Shown: piece after piece, positions 25,033-34,453 of the stretch
Position numbering within the stretch: position 1 is the first letter of the stretch
Layout of the letters: every line of letters begins with the position of its first letter
Assembly: GCF_041154505.1 (NCBI RefSeq)
Contig: NZ_AP028672.1
Coordinates: 1,749,001 to 1,813,000, forward strand
Source: Acidovorax sp. A79
Lineage (GTDB): Bacteria; Pseudomonadota; Gammaproteobacteria; Burkholderiales; Burkholderiaceae_C
Length of the DNA: 64,000 nucleotides
Direction: 5' to 3'
Translations under genes and position numbers: made by a program
The notes under the pieces: generated by a model
Databases searched by the model: none
What the model saw: only the letters and a program-made list of their open reading frames with translations
Told to the model about the DNA's origin: nothing

Positions 25033-27714
25033 TCAGCGCCCGGGCTTGCGCGCCTTGTGCGCCAGCGCGGTGCCGACCAGCAGCAGCACCAGCAGCCCGA
25101 GCCCTTTCCGCGAGAACAGGGGCACCGGCACCGGGGTGGGCGATGCGCTCACGACCAGGGTCCCCGCCGCGCTGCTTGCCAGGAAATTGCCGTCGCCGGA
25201 GTAGCTCGCGGTCAGCGCCTTCGTGCCAGAGCCCTTCGGCCGCAGTGAGCAGCCTGGCGCCGCCGCGGCCGCCGCGTAGCTGCAGCTCAGGCCGTCGGTG
25301 GTGTTCGTGATCGTGATCGTTCCCGTCGGCGTGCCGCCCCCCGGCGCGGCCACCGCCAGCGTCGCCCACACCGTCACCGAACCGCCCAGACCGACCGGTC
25401 CCACCGCCCCCAGGGCGATACCCGTCGAAGCTGGCAGGACCTCGATAGCCACCGGATTGGACACCGAAGGCAGCGTGAAGCTGGCGGTGTCGCCTGCATA
25501 GGCCGCCTGGACGTCGTGCCGTCCAACGGGCAACTGGCGCGCGAGAGCCGCCCTGGCGGAGGCATCGAGCCCCGCATCGCCAAGGTCCGTCGCCGCGCCA
25601 TCGGAAAAGTGCACGCTGCCGGCCGGCGGCCCCGCTCCCCCCGTCACTTCGGCCAGGAGCGTGATCGCCTGGCCGTAGACGAACGTGGCTCCGGCCAGCG
25701 GCTGAGCCAGGCGCACGCTCGACTGCTGTTGCACCGTCGTCTGCATCGATGCCCGGACCGAGGCATCGCCCTGGCTCGTCACGGTCAGCGTCCGCGGCCC
25801 GGCCGAGGCAAAGCCGATGGGCCAGCCCACGCTGCCATCGCTCTGCGCGATCACGCCAGGCAGGACGTCGCCCGCCACCGAGCTCGTGATCCTCCATTTC
25901 GTCGTGTTGTCGATATGGGCGTTGACGACGGCATCGTCCACCGCCAATACGAATCCTGCGGCGGGATCGGCCGGGGCCGTCGCAGGCAGCGAAACCGCCG
26001 TTTGTCCCGCGGGCAGCAGCACGGTGGACGGCCCTTGCAATGCGGGCACCGGAAGCGGCAGGTTGTGAAACTGCAGATCAAAGCGCGCGTTGTGCCCCGG
26101 CATCGTGATGTGCACGAGGTAGCTTCCGACGACACGATTGGCCGTGGGCACGACGGGAGTCCAGTTGTCGGAGCCCATCGTCTCGAAGGTATTCCTCCCG
26201 GAAGGGAAGGTCGCGCTCGCGCCCGTGCCGGGCGCCGCAACGTTGACGGGCACAGAAAGAAAGCCGATGGCATGGGTGTCGCTCCACACCGTTTGCGGCC
26301 GCACTCCAAACGGAGAGGAGGGCTGGCCGATGCGCATGCTGAACGACTGCGAGGCCGGCATGTAGGCGGTCTCCCAGCCCCACGGGCCCGCGTCGTCGGG
26401 ATCGAAGAGTCTCACGCCCTGAAAAATAGCCAGCGGACCCTGGAGCGCCTCGGGCGTCTTGTACACCAGTGTTGCCCGCGGCGCGCGCGCAGTGGTGCTG
26501 TTCGGCACACCATCGACAGTGGCGAGAGCGCCGGCGTCCGGCTCGAGTGCGGCCGCATAGCCTGGCAGCGCGGAATCCGTCGTGCCGAGGTTCGCATTCT
26601 GTTCGTCCGCCAGCAGCTCCGCGTAGTTGCGGCTGAAATCGAACACGCTGACCGCGCCCGTGCCCGCCACAGGCGCCGTCGCCGCCCGGGCGCCGTCCCA
26701 CGCGGGCTGGGTGTTCCAGGAGACGGTGCCCGCGTCGAAGTCCTCGGCCGGGGAGAGCCGCAGCGTGGCCGGTTGCGAAACGCTGCTGGCATAGGTCACG
26801 AGGCTGGCCTGCAGCGGCGTGGAGGAATACTGCATGATGCTGCGGACCACAAAAGGAAGCTCCGGCGTCTTGAGCAGCGCGACGCCGCGGCTTCCGGCCG
26901 TGCCGCTCAGCCGCAGATCGGCACTGCCCGCATCCGCCGCACCGGGAGCGCTCTCCTGGATCTGGGACGACGATGCGGCATTCGATGACACCCCCGTCAA
27001 ATCCGACAGCGTGATCAACAACTGGACGGAATGCGGCACCAGCGTCTTGCCCGGGCTCGATTCCTTCGCCGCGACATCGAAGTCGGCATGGGACGCATCG
27101 GCACCTGGGACGCTGACGATCTTGATGCCGTTGTTGGCGCGGCTGCCGTCCACCCACGACTTGACGATGTCGGTGGCGTCGAAGCTCCGAAAGCCCGGTT
27201 GGCGAATGGCCACCGGCTTGCGCACGCTGCTTCCGGCCTGGTAGTCCGGGTCGACGCCAGGCGTCGGCGGGCCCTCCACGCATGCAGGCGCCACGCTTTC
27301 CTGCGGCCAGCAGCCATTGCCTTCGAGGGGAACCAACGCAACGCTGCCGGCCACCCGGACGTTCTGGACATAGACGACGATCCTGGCCCTGGCGATCTTG
27401 TCCGCGGTCAGCGCATAGGCGGACGGCCCCACCTGGAGCGGCTGACCGGAGCCCGCCCGCGACACCAGGACCATGTTGCCGTTGGGAAGCGTATCGAGCG
27501 AGAAGCGGACGACCGCCTGCTGATGTTCATTGATCCGCAGGCCATCGGGATTGCTCGGTGCGTAATCCGATCCCTGCAGACTCGCGTCCGCGACCAGCGG
27601 CGCCTCGATCCATTGCGTCTGCACGACGATGGCACAGCCCCCCAGGACCAGCGTTGCGCACACGGCGGCGAACAGGCACAACGCGCCCTTCAGGTGCCAG
27701 ACACTCCTGCCCAT
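25033..27714 (-). CDS. Large surface lipoprotein with DNRLRE-like and Ig-like domains and a C-terminal anchor
   Basis: 893 residues. The lipoprotein signal ends at Cys27 in LVLGGC. About residues 35-240 resemble a DNRLRE/CBM96-like beta-sandwich (VVRFSLDTLPNG, later FDATDIVKSWVDGSRANNGI). A second similar unit lies at about 290-430 (LRLSPAEDFDAGTVSWNTQP). Ig-like repeats follow at about 690-850 (GSVHFSDGAATDLG, GTPTGTITITNTTDG). The end VPVPLFSRKGLGLLVLLLVG plus KARKPGR looks like an IPTL-type sorting tail, unusual for a lipoprotein. It lies 114 nt downstream of a LuxR-type gene. Probably an adhesin or glycan-binding protein. Confidence 0.75.
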   Translation of the reverse strand: MGRSVWHLKGALCLFAAVCATLVLGGCAIVVQTQWIEAPLVADASLQGSDYAPSNPDGLRINEHQQAVVRFSLDTLPNGNMVLVSRAGSGQPLQVGPSAYALTADKIARARIVVYVQNVRVAGSVALVPLEGNGCWPQESVAPACVEGPPTPGVDPDYQAGSSVRKPVAIRQPGFRSFDATDIVKSWVDGSRANNGIKIVSVPGADASHADFDVAAKESSPGKTLVPHSVQLLITLSDLTGVSSNAASSSQIQESAPGAADAGSADLRLSGTAGSRGVALLKTPELPFVVRSIMQYSSTPLQASLVTYASSVSQPATLRLSPAEDFDAGTVSWNTQPAWDGARAATAPVAGTGAVSVFDFSRNYAELLADEQNANLGTTDSALPGYAAALEPDAGALATVDGVPNSTTARAPRATLVYKTPEALQGPLAIFQGVRLFDPDDAGPWGWETAYMPASQSFSMRIGQPSSPFGVRPQTVWSDTHAIGFLSVPVNVAAPGTGASATFPSGRNTFETMGSDNWTPVVPTANRVVGSYLVHITMPGHNARFDLQFHNLPLPVPALQGPSTVLLPAGQTAVSLPATAPADPAAGFVLAVDDAVVNAHIDNTTKWRITSSVAGDVLPGVIAQSDGSVGWPIGFASAGPRTLTVTSQGDASVRASMQTTVQQQSSVRLAQPLAGATFVYGQAITLLAEVTGGAGPPAGSVHFSDGAATDLGDAGLDASARAALARQLPVGRHDVQAAYAGDTASFTLPSVSNPVAIEVLPASTGIALGAVGPVGLGGSVTVWATLAVAAPGGGTPTGTITITNTTDGLSCSYAAAAAAPGCSLRPKGSGTKALTASYSGDGNFLASSAAGTLVVSASPTPVPVPLFSRKGLGLLVLLLVGTALAHKARKPGR

Positions 27715-27828
27715 CTCATCCCCTGTCTTCGGTTTTGGCAGCGGATCACGGCCCGCCGCAGCATCGCGATGGATCGTAGGGGAGGAAAATTCACAGGTCA
27801 TGTGCCGACGGCACACGACCGCGCGCGC

Positions 27829-28554
27829 CTATTCGTCAGCCAGCCAACCGGCGAGCTGGTGCCGGCTGCCGACGCCTGTCTTGACGTAGATGTCTTCGAG
27901 ATGGCGCTTGACGGTACCCGGGCGAATGCCGAGCCTTGCCGCGACTTCGGCGTTGGTCGCGCCATGGGCCACCGCCACGAGCACTTCGCGCTGGCGCTCG
28001 CTCAAGGCGCGATCGTGCAGCCGGTGCGCGATGTGGCGGCGCCTGCTGCGGGCCTGCAGGCGGCCCAGCGTCTGGCGGATGTGGCCTTCCAGCAGCGCGA
28101 GCGACGTGCGCTCGGGGTCGCCGAAGCCGCGCGTTGCGCGCGTGACATTGAGCGTGAGCATGCGTCCTTCGCCAAGGTCGATGTCCAGGCCCAGCCCATC
28201 CTTCTGGCCGACACGGCCATAGGCCTCCGCGTTCAGCGCACACCGGCTCCACGCCGTCGGCGAGAGTTGGTCGGAAATGCTCATCGGCACGCGGCGCTTG
28301 CCGTAGCCGGGATTGTCGCCAAGGTGCTGATGGACGGCCTCGTTGATTTCGCGCGACACGGCGCGCTCCGGCGCATACAGGGTGCGCAGCGTCGGCGTGC
28401 AGTTGCGCCAGTCGACAACGAAGATGTCTCCGCCCACGACGCTGCGCAGCGCCTGGAGCAGGTTGCTCGACAGGTCGTTCGGGTCCCGTGTCGAATGCAC
28501 CAGCAGCGTCGCGTGGCTCAGCCGGTGCAGAGAATGCGAGTCGAGATAGCCCAT
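27829..28554 (-). CDS. LuxR-type HTH transcriptional regulator
   Basis: 241 residues. The C-terminal GerE/LuxR HTH is clear (LSERQREVLVAVAHGATNAE, then RPGTVKRHLEDIYVKTGV). The N-terminal 170 residues have no receiver aspartate pattern and no obvious autoinducer-binding signature, so the input is unknown. It is co-oriented with and upstream of the large surface lipoprotein gene and may control it. I chose MGYLDSH at 28554; an extension of 11 residues is possible. Confidence 0.88.
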   Translation of the reverse strand: MGYLDSHSLHRLSHATLLVHSTRDPNDLSSNLLQALRSVVGGDIFVVDWRNCTPTLRTLYAPERAVSREINEAVHQHLGDNPGYGKRRVPMSISDQLSPTAWSRCALNAEAYGRVGQKDGLGLDIDLGEGRMLTLNVTRATRGFGDPERTSLALLEGHIRQTLGRLQARSRRRHIAHRLHDRALSERQREVLVAVAHGATNAEVAARLGIRPGTVKRHLEDIYVKTGVGSRHQLAGWLADE

Positions 28555-28644
28555 CGTGTCTCCGCCTGGATCGATGCAACCGTTCAAAAATACCAGCGTC
28601 CCGTGCCGAAGCTGACCCTCAGCCGCCCGTCATGCCCCGCCACC

Positions 28645-28673
28645 AACAAAAACGCCCCTCGCAGGAGGGGCGT
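28645..28673 (-). terminator. Intrinsic terminator of the cytochrome c4 gene
   Basis: On the minus strand, perfect 9-bp arms ACGCCCCTC/GAGGGGCGT around a 4-nt loop are followed by TTTTTGTT. It lies 25 nt after the cytochrome c4 stop codon. Confidence 0.88.
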
Positions 28674-28697
28674 CTTCTTGGTGGCACACCGCAGCGC

Positions 28698-29360
28698 TCA
28701 GCGGAAGCGCGATTGCGGCACCACGTGCAGGTCGCCGTCGATGCCGCTGATGTAGCCCGACAGCGCCTTCAGCTCCGCATTGGTGAACTGCTTGGCCACG
28801 CCGCCCATGATGGCGTTGCTGCGGCCCACGTTGGGGTTCTTCTCGGCCTTGTAGGACTTCAGGGCCACGAAGAGGTAGTCCGCGTGCTGGCCCGCGATCT
28901 TGGGGTACGAAGGGTCGATGGGCTTGGCGAAGTTGTCGCCGTGGCACGAAACGCAGGCGCCCTTCTTCAGAAGCTCGGCCACCTGCACGCTGGGTTCGCG
29001 GCCGGGCTTGGCGGGCAGTTCGGCCCCCGTCTTGCCATGCTGCTCATAGTAGGCGGCCACGTCGGCGATGTCCTTTTCGCTCAGCGAATCCGCGATGCCG
29101 CGCATGGTGGGATGCTTGCGCTCGCCCTTCTGGTAGGCGACGAGCGCCGAGGCAATGTACTTGGCGCTCTGGCCCGAGATCATGGGCACCTTGTGCACTT
29201 CGGGAAAGCTGGCCTGGTAGCCCGGAATGCCGTGGCAGCCAATGCACATGGCAATCTTCTGCTTGCCGGCTTCCACGTCGCCTTTGGCTTCCTGGGCATG
29301 GGACAGGGCGGTCACGGAAGCGACAGCCAGGGCAAATAGCGTGGTCAGCGTTTTGTTCAT
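28698..29360 (-). CDS. Di-haem cytochrome c4
   Basis: 220-residue periplasmic electron carrier. A signal peptide (1-22, cleaved near ALSHA) precedes two cytochrome c domains with CIGCH and CVSCH haem motifs and distal methionines in MISGQSAKY- and MGGVAKQF-like segments. Proteins of this type donate electrons to terminal oxidases, consistent with the coxAB genes elsewhere in the window. Ends at a strong intrinsic terminator and is divergent from the MoxR gene. Confidence 0.94.
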   Translation of the reverse strand: MNKTLTTLFALAVASVTALSHAQEAKGDVEAGKQKIAMCIGCHGIPGYQASFPEVHKVPMISGQSAKYIASALVAYQKGERKHPTMRGIADSLSEKDIADVAAYYEQHGKTGAELPAKPGREPSVQVAELLKKGACVSCHGDNFAKPIDPSYPKIAGQHADYLFVALKSYKAEKNPNVGRSNAIMGGVAKQFTNAELKALSGYISGIDGDLHVVPQSRFR

Positions 29361-29466
29361 TTTGCGCGCACAATCTCGTGGAAGTTCAGCTCTGGGCTCT
29401 GATCAACCGCCGATTATAGCCAGCGCCTGTCAAGCCCATTCATCAACGATCCGGTGATTCGCCCCC

Positions 29467-30321
29467 ATGAAATTCCAAGGCTCCCAGAACTACGTCGCCA
29501 CCCAAGACCTGATGCTCGCCGTGAACGCGGCCATCACCCTGCAACGCCCGCTGCTCATCAAGGGGGAGCCGGGCACCGGCAAGACGATGCTGGCCGAGGA
29601 AGTGGCCCAGGCGCTCGACATGCCACTGCTGCAATGGCACATCAAGTCCACCACGAAGGCGCAGCAGGGCCTGTATGAGTATGACGCGGTCAGTCGCCTG
29701 CGGGACAGCCAGCTGGGCGATGGCGACAGCGCCGAGCGCGTCAAGGACATCCGCAACTACATCATCCAGGGCGTGCTGTGGCAGGCCTTCACGGCCGACC
29801 GCCCCGTGGCGCTGCTGATCGACGAGATCGACAAGGCCGACATCGAATTCCCGAACGACCTGCTGCGCGAGATCGACCGCATGGAGTTCTACTGCTACGA
29901 GACGCGCGAGCTCATCAAGGCCAAGCACCGCCCGCTGGTGTTCATCACCTCCAACAACGAAAAGGAGCTGCCCGACGCGTTCCTGCGCCGCTGCTTCTTC
30001 CACTTCATCAAGTTCCCCGAAGCCGACACGATGCGCCAGATCGTCAACGTGCACTTCCCCACGCTCAAGAGCGAGCTGCTGGGCGTGGCGATGAAGACGT
30101 TCTACGACGTGCGCAACCTGCCTGGCCTGAAGAAGAAGCCCTCGACCAGCGAACTGCTCGACTGGCTCAAGCTGCTGGTGGCCGAAGACATTCCGCTGAC
30201 CGCGCTGCAAAGCGCCGACAACAAGGTGGCCGTACCGCCGCTGGTGGGCGCGCTGCTCAAGAACGAGCAGGACGTGAGCCTTTTCGAAAAGCTGGTGTTC
30301 ATGAACCAGCGGAACCGGTAG
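29467..30321 (+). CDS. MoxR-type AAA+ ATPase
   Basis: 284 residues with Walker A GEPGTGKT (about 34-41), Walker B LLIDEIDKAD, sensor 1 ITSNNEKELP and the arginine finger region FLRRCFF. MoxR ATPases act as chaperones that insert cofactors or remodel partner proteins together with a VWA protein. Such a partner is encoded three genes downstream (31206-32393), with a small membrane protein and a GNAT enzyme in between. Client protein not identified. Confidence 0.93.
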   Translation: MKFQGSQNYVATQDLMLAVNAAITLQRPLLIKGEPGTGKTMLAEEVAQALDMPLLQWHIKSTTKAQQGLYEYDAVSRLRDSQLGDGDSAERVKDIRNYIIQGVLWQAFTADRPVALLIDEIDKADIEFPNDLLREIDRMEFYCYETRELIKAKHRPLVFITSNNEKELPDAFLRRCFFHFIKFPEADTMRQIVNVHFPTLKSELLGVAMKTFYDVRNLPGLKKKPSTSELLDWLKLLVAEDIPLTALQSADNKVAVPPLVGALLKNEQDVSLFEKLVFMNQRNR

Positions 30322-30331
30322 TCCCCCCGCC

Positions 30332-30568
30332 ATGGCCGCACCCACCACCCCCTCCCTCATGGACGGCATCGCCGACGCCATCGGCTTTGTCGGCGGCGCC
30401 CTCGCCGGTTTCTGGCTGGGCCAGTGGCTGGGCCTGGACATCTTCGCACCGGGCTACGGCAACAAGGCGCTGGGGGGCATTGCCCTCGTGGGCCTGGGCG
30501 GCGGCCTGGGCCTGCATGCGGCACGGCGCTGGCAGACGCACCGGCGCAACAAGCCTTCCAAGGACTGA
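30332..30568 (+). CDS. Small glycine-rich membrane protein in the MoxR/VWA cassette
   Basis: 78 residues. A glycine-zipper-like segment (AIGFVGGALAGFWLGQWLGL, about 11-30) and a second one (GGIALVGLGGGLGLHAARRW) suggest two membrane helices with a basic tail. It starts 10 nt after the MoxR stop, so it is part of the same transcript. Function unknown; no family recognised. Confidence 0.65.
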   Translation: MAAPTTPSLMDGIADAIGFVGGALAGFWLGQWLGLDIFAPGYGNKALGGIALVGLGGGLGLHAARRWQTHRRNKPSKD

Positions 30569-30584
30569 TGAAGGGCAACGATAC

Positions 30585-31187
30585 ATGGCCTTTGTAGAAC
30601 CCGTCACCCTGCGCGACCGCGGCATCCGCCTGGAACCCCTGGCGCTGTCCCACGAACACGGCCTGGCCGCCGCCGCCGCCGATGGCGAACTGTGGAGGCT
30701 GCGCGTCACCTCGGTGCCCGAGCCCCAGGACACGCGTGCCTACATCGAGACGGCGCTCAGGATGCGCGAGGACGGCAACCGCTTCGCGTTCGCCGTGGTG
30801 GAGGATGCCAGCGGCAAGGTCCTGGGCTCCACGAGCTACCACGACATCCTGCCCGCGGTGAAGCGCGTGGAGATCGGCTACACCTGGTACCGCCAGAGCG
30901 TGCAGCGCACCCACGTCAACACCACGTGCAAGCTGATGATGATGGGCCACGCCTTCGACACGCTGGGCAGCCATGTGGTGGGCTGGCGCACCGACAACTA
31001 CAACTTCGCCTCGCAAAAAGCCATCGAGCGCCTGGGCGCCAGGAAGGACGGCGTGATCCGCGGCCACGCCCTGCGCCGCGACGGCACCGTCCGCGACACG
31101 GTGATGTACAGCATGCGCTCGGGCGAATGGCCCGAAGCCAAGGCGCAGCTGCTATACCTTTTAGAGCGCCACACGCTTTCCCAGTAA
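30585..31187 (+). CDS. GNAT family N-acetyltransferase (RimJ/RimL-like)
   Basis: 200 residues with the RimJ/RimL-type order: RGIRLEPLALSHEHGLAAAA, then FAFAVVEDASGKVLGSTSYH, VEIGYTWYRQSVQRTHVNT, and a C-terminal NFASQKAIERLGARKDG block that fits the acetyl-CoA fold. Usual targets are protein N-termini or small amines; none is indicated here. Embedded in the MoxR/VWA cassette. Its last codons (LLYLLERHTLSQ) lie on a sequence loosely like the dispersed repeat tail. Confidence 0.9.
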   Translation: MAFVEPVTLRDRGIRLEPLALSHEHGLAAAAADGELWRLRVTSVPEPQDTRAYIETALRMREDGNRFAFAVVEDASGKVLGSTSYHDILPAVKRVEIGYTWYRQSVQRTHVNTTCKLMMMGHAFDTLGSHVVGWRTDNYNFASQKAIERLGARKDGVIRGHALRRDGTVRDTVMYSMRSGEWPEAKAQLLYLLERHTLSQ

Positions 31188-31205
31188 CCGCTGGAGGCCA
31201 GAACC

Positions 31206-32393
31206 ATGCTCATCGACTTCTTCTACACCCTGCGCTCGGCCAAGCTGCCGGTATCGGTCAAGGAATACCTCACCCTGCTCGAAGCCCTGCAGGCTGGCGT
31301 GGTGGGCCCCAAGTCCGACGATGCCTGGAGCCTGGACGACTTCTACAACCTCTCGCGCCTCACGCTCGTGAAGGACGAGAAGCACTACGACAAGTTCGAC
31401 CGGGCCTTCGGCGCCTACTTCAAGGGCGTGGAGATGGTGGCCGACTTCACCAAGGAGATCCCGGCCGACTGGCTGCGCAAGATCCTGGAGAACGAGCTCA
31501 CGCCTGAACAGAAAGCAGCCATCGAGAAGATGGGCTGGGACGAACTCATGGAGACGCTCAAGAAGCGGCTCGAAGAGCAGAAGGAACGCCACGAGGGCGG
31601 CAGCAAGTGGATCGGCACGGGCGGCACCAGCCCGTTTGGCCACGGCGGCTACAACCCGCAGGGCGTGCGCATTGGCGGCGCGGGCAAGAACAAGAGCGCC
31701 GTGAAGGTGTGGGAGCAGCGCGCCTACAAGGACTACGACGACCAGCAGGAGCTGGGCACGCGCAACATCAAGGTGGCCCTGCGCCGCCTGCGCAAGTTCG
31801 CGCGCGAGGGGCACGAGCTGGAGCTGGACCTGCCCGACACCATCCGCAGCACGGCCGCCAACGCGGGCTACCTCGACATCAAGATGGTGCCCGAGCGCCA
31901 CAACAACGTGAAGGTGCTGCTGCTGATGGACGTGGGCGGCACCATGGACGAGCACATCCAGCGCGTGGAGGAACTCTTTTCCGCCGTGAAGACGGAGTTC
32001 AAGCACCTGGAGTTCTACTACTTCCACAACTGCGTGTACGACTTCATGTGGAAGAACAACCGCCGCCGCTTCGCGGAGAAGTTTCCCACCTGGGACATCA
32101 TCCGCAAGTACAACAAGGACTACAAGCTGATCTTCGTGGGCGACGCGACCATGAGCCCCTACGAGATCCTGCAGCCCGGCGGCAGCGTGGAATACAACAA
32201 CGAGGAGGCGGGGGCGGAGTGGATCCAGCGCCTCACGCACGCCTTCCCCAAGCACGCGTGGATCAACCCCGAGCCCCAGGGCGTGTGGCAATACCGGCAA
32301 AGCATCAGCATCATCCAGCAGCTCGTCGGCAACCGCATGCACCCGCTGTCGCTCAAGGGGCTCGAAGAGACGATGCGGCTGCTGTCCAAGTAG
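31206..32393 (+). CDS. VWA domain protein, CoxE-like partner of MoxR
   Basis: 395 residues. A basic N-terminal helical part (1-150) is followed by a VWA domain (about 235-390) in which the metal site reads LLLMDVGGTMDEH, an altered DxSxS motif (Asp-Val-Gly-Gly-Thr). The altered site is typical of the CoxE-like subgroup. Together with the MoxR ATPase upstream it should form a two-part chaperone complex. A CTGGAGG site precedes the ATG. Confidence 0.9.
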   Translation: MLIDFFYTLRSAKLPVSVKEYLTLLEALQAGVVGPKSDDAWSLDDFYNLSRLTLVKDEKHYDKFDRAFGAYFKGVEMVADFTKEIPADWLRKILENELTPEQKAAIEKMGWDELMETLKKRLEEQKERHEGGSKWIGTGGTSPFGHGGYNPQGVRIGGAGKNKSAVKVWEQRAYKDYDDQQELGTRNIKVALRRLRKFAREGHELELDLPDTIRSTAANAGYLDIKMVPERHNNVKVLLLMDVGGTMDEHIQRVEELFSAVKTEFKHLEFYYFHNCVYDFMWKNNRRRFAEKFPTWDIIRKYNKDYKLIFVGDATMSPYEILQPGGSVEYNNEEAGAEWIQRLTHAFPKHAWINPEPQGVWQYRQSISIIQQLVGNRMHPLSLKGLEETMRLLSK

Positions 32394-32518
32394 GCAGGGG
32401 CGCCCGCGGCGCGCACCGGTCCATCGCGCGTAACTGTCTGACACAGGCGGTCTTATTTTCGGTGCATAGTGGCGGGGCAAGGCCTGCGGGCCACGTTCCA
32501 CTCCAATACCGTCCTGTC

Positions 32519-34453
32519 GTGCATTTCAGCATCCCGCGCCCTACCGCCACATCTCCAACGCCGGCCCCGTGGCCGGCGTTGCTGCTTTTCGGAGCGCTGG
32601 CCCTGCAGGGCTGCAGCCTGCTGCCCCGCGCGGAGGAACGCGACGCCCCGGCGCCCGCGCCGGTCATCGCCGCATCGGATGCGCCGTCGTTCAACGTGCA
32701 GGTCAAGGCCCCGGACAGCGTGCGCGAGACGCTGGAGCGCCACCTGGAGCTGCAGCGCTTTCGCAATCTGCCCGACCTGCACGCCAACGAGCTGCAGCGC
32801 CTGCTGGGCGCGGCCGACGCCAATGCGCGCGAACTGCTGGGCACCATGGGCTACTTCGCCCCGACCATCACGGTGGAGCTGACCGACACCCCCGACAGCA
32901 AGACCGCGCCGCGCACCGTGACGGTGACCGTGGAGCCGGGGCCCCAGACCCGCATCGCCAGCGCGGACATCGACTTCGCGGGCGCCGCCAGCCCCGCCAT
33001 CGCCGGCACGCAGGCGCAGGAAAACGACGCTGCCGACACGAAGGCCAGCCTGCGCCAGCAGCAGCGCGTGCAGCGCGACTGGTCCCTCTCGCCCGGCCAG
33101 CCATTCACCCAATCGGCCTGGGATTCGGCGAAGACCGACGGCCTGCGCCAGCTTCAGGCCCGCCGCCACCCCACCGCGCGCATTGCCAGCAGCCGCGCGC
33201 AGGTGGATGCCGACAAGCACGAAGCCAGGCTGAGCGTGACCTACGACCCCGGGCCGGTCTACCGCTTCGGCCCACTGCGGGTCGATGGCAGCCAGCGCTA
33301 CGACCCTGACGGCGCCCAGCGCCTGGCGCGGCTGCCCACGGGCGCGGTCTACGACGAGGCCGAACTGCTGGACGCCCAGCTGCGCCTGGCCAGCAGCGGC
33401 TACTACGACGCGGTGTTCCTCACGCTCGACACCGAGGGCACCGACCCCCAGGCCGCGCCCATCGTTGCCCAGGTGCGCGAAGCCCCGCTGCAAAAGCTCG
33501 TGTTCGGGCCCGGCTTCTCCACCGACAGCGGCGCACGCCTGTCCCTGGAGCACATCCACAACCAGTTGCCCGGCTTGGGATGGCGCGCCGTGAGCAAGCT
33601 GTCGCTGGACCGGGAGACCAAGCTCGCGGGCACCGAATGGACCGACCTGCCAGACAACCGGGGCTGGCGCTGGTTCGCGGGCGGCCAGCTGCAGCGTGAA
33701 TCGACGGGCGACTACGAAGTCAACAGCGGGCGCCTGCGCTCGGGGCGCAGCAAGAGCACGAAGCACATCGACCGCAACTACTTCCTGCAGTACGACTACG
33801 CCAACAGCCAGGGCCTGAACGCCCCGCCATCGGGCACGGCCGTCAGCGTGAACTACGGGTGGACAGGCCGCTACTTCAACAACCCCACGGCCCCCACGCG
33901 GGGCCACGGGATTGCCGTGGAACTGGGACTGGGCACCACGCTGCGGCCCGAGCGCGACCCGTTCGTGCGCACGCTGGTGCGGTGGCAATCGTTCCTCCCG
34001 GCGGGGCGCGTGCAGGACGCGGCGGGCGTGGCCCGCAGCGCCCGTGTGGCGCTGCGGGCGGAAGCCGGCGCCGTGGTGGCGCGCGATGGCGCGCAGATTC
34101 CCGTCACCCAGCTTTTCCTGACCGGTGGCGACACCACCGTGCGCGGCTACGGGTACCGCAGCATCGGTGCGCGCACGGACAACGGCCAGCTCTATGGAGG
34201 CCGCTACCTGGCCGTGGGCAGCGTCGAATGGCAGCGGCCCATCGTCTACGGCGGCGCCATGACCGACTGGGAAAGCACCCTGTTCGTGGACGCGGGCGCC
34301 GTGGCGGACCGCATGGGGGACCTGGACCCACGCGTGGGCGTGGGTGCCGGCGTGCGCTGGCGCAGCCCCGTGGGCCCCTTGCAGGCCGATCTGGCCTACG
34401 GCGTGAAAACCAAGGAACTGCGGCTGCACCTGCGGCTGGGTTTCAGCTTCTGA
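32519..34453 (+). CDS. tamA: Outer-membrane assembly factor TamA-like (POTRA + BamA-type barrel)
   Basis: 644 residues from a GTG start (32519). The signal ends in ALALQGCSLLP, a lipobox-like LQGC at Cys32, which is unusual for TamA. POTRA-like repeats span about 50-260 (AYDPGPVYRFGPLRVDG-type segment near 240) and the Omp85 barrel spans 300-644 with LFLTGGDTTVRGYGYRS and a terminal LRLGFSF. It overlaps tamB by one base (TGATG), the normal tamA-tamB arrangement for inserting outer-membrane proteins and moving phospholipids. Confidence 0.88.
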   Translation: MHFSIPRPTATSPTPAPWPALLLFGALALQGCSLLPRAEERDAPAPAPVIAASDAPSFNVQVKAPDSVRETLERHLELQRFRNLPDLHANELQRLLGAADANARELLGTMGYFAPTITVELTDTPDSKTAPRTVTVTVEPGPQTRIASADIDFAGAASPAIAGTQAQENDAADTKASLRQQQRVQRDWSLSPGQPFTQSAWDSAKTDGLRQLQARRHPTARIASSRAQVDADKHEARLSVTYDPGPVYRFGPLRVDGSQRYDPDGAQRLARLPTGAVYDEAELLDAQLRLASSGYYDAVFLTLDTEGTDPQAAPIVAQVREAPLQKLVFGPGFSTDSGARLSLEHIHNQLPGLGWRAVSKLSLDRETKLAGTEWTDLPDNRGWRWFAGGQLQRESTGDYEVNSGRLRSGRSKSTKHIDRNYFLQYDYANSQGLNAPPSGTAVSVNYGWTGRYFNNPTAPTRGHGIAVELGLGTTLRPERDPFVRTLVRWQSFLPAGRVQDAAGVARSARVALRAEAGAVVARDGAQIPVTQLFLTGGDTTVRGYGYRSIGARTDNGQLYGGRYLAVGSVEWQRPIVYGGAMTDWESTLFVDAGAVADRMGDLDPRVGVGAGVRWRSPVGPLQADLAYGVKTKELRLHLRLGFSF

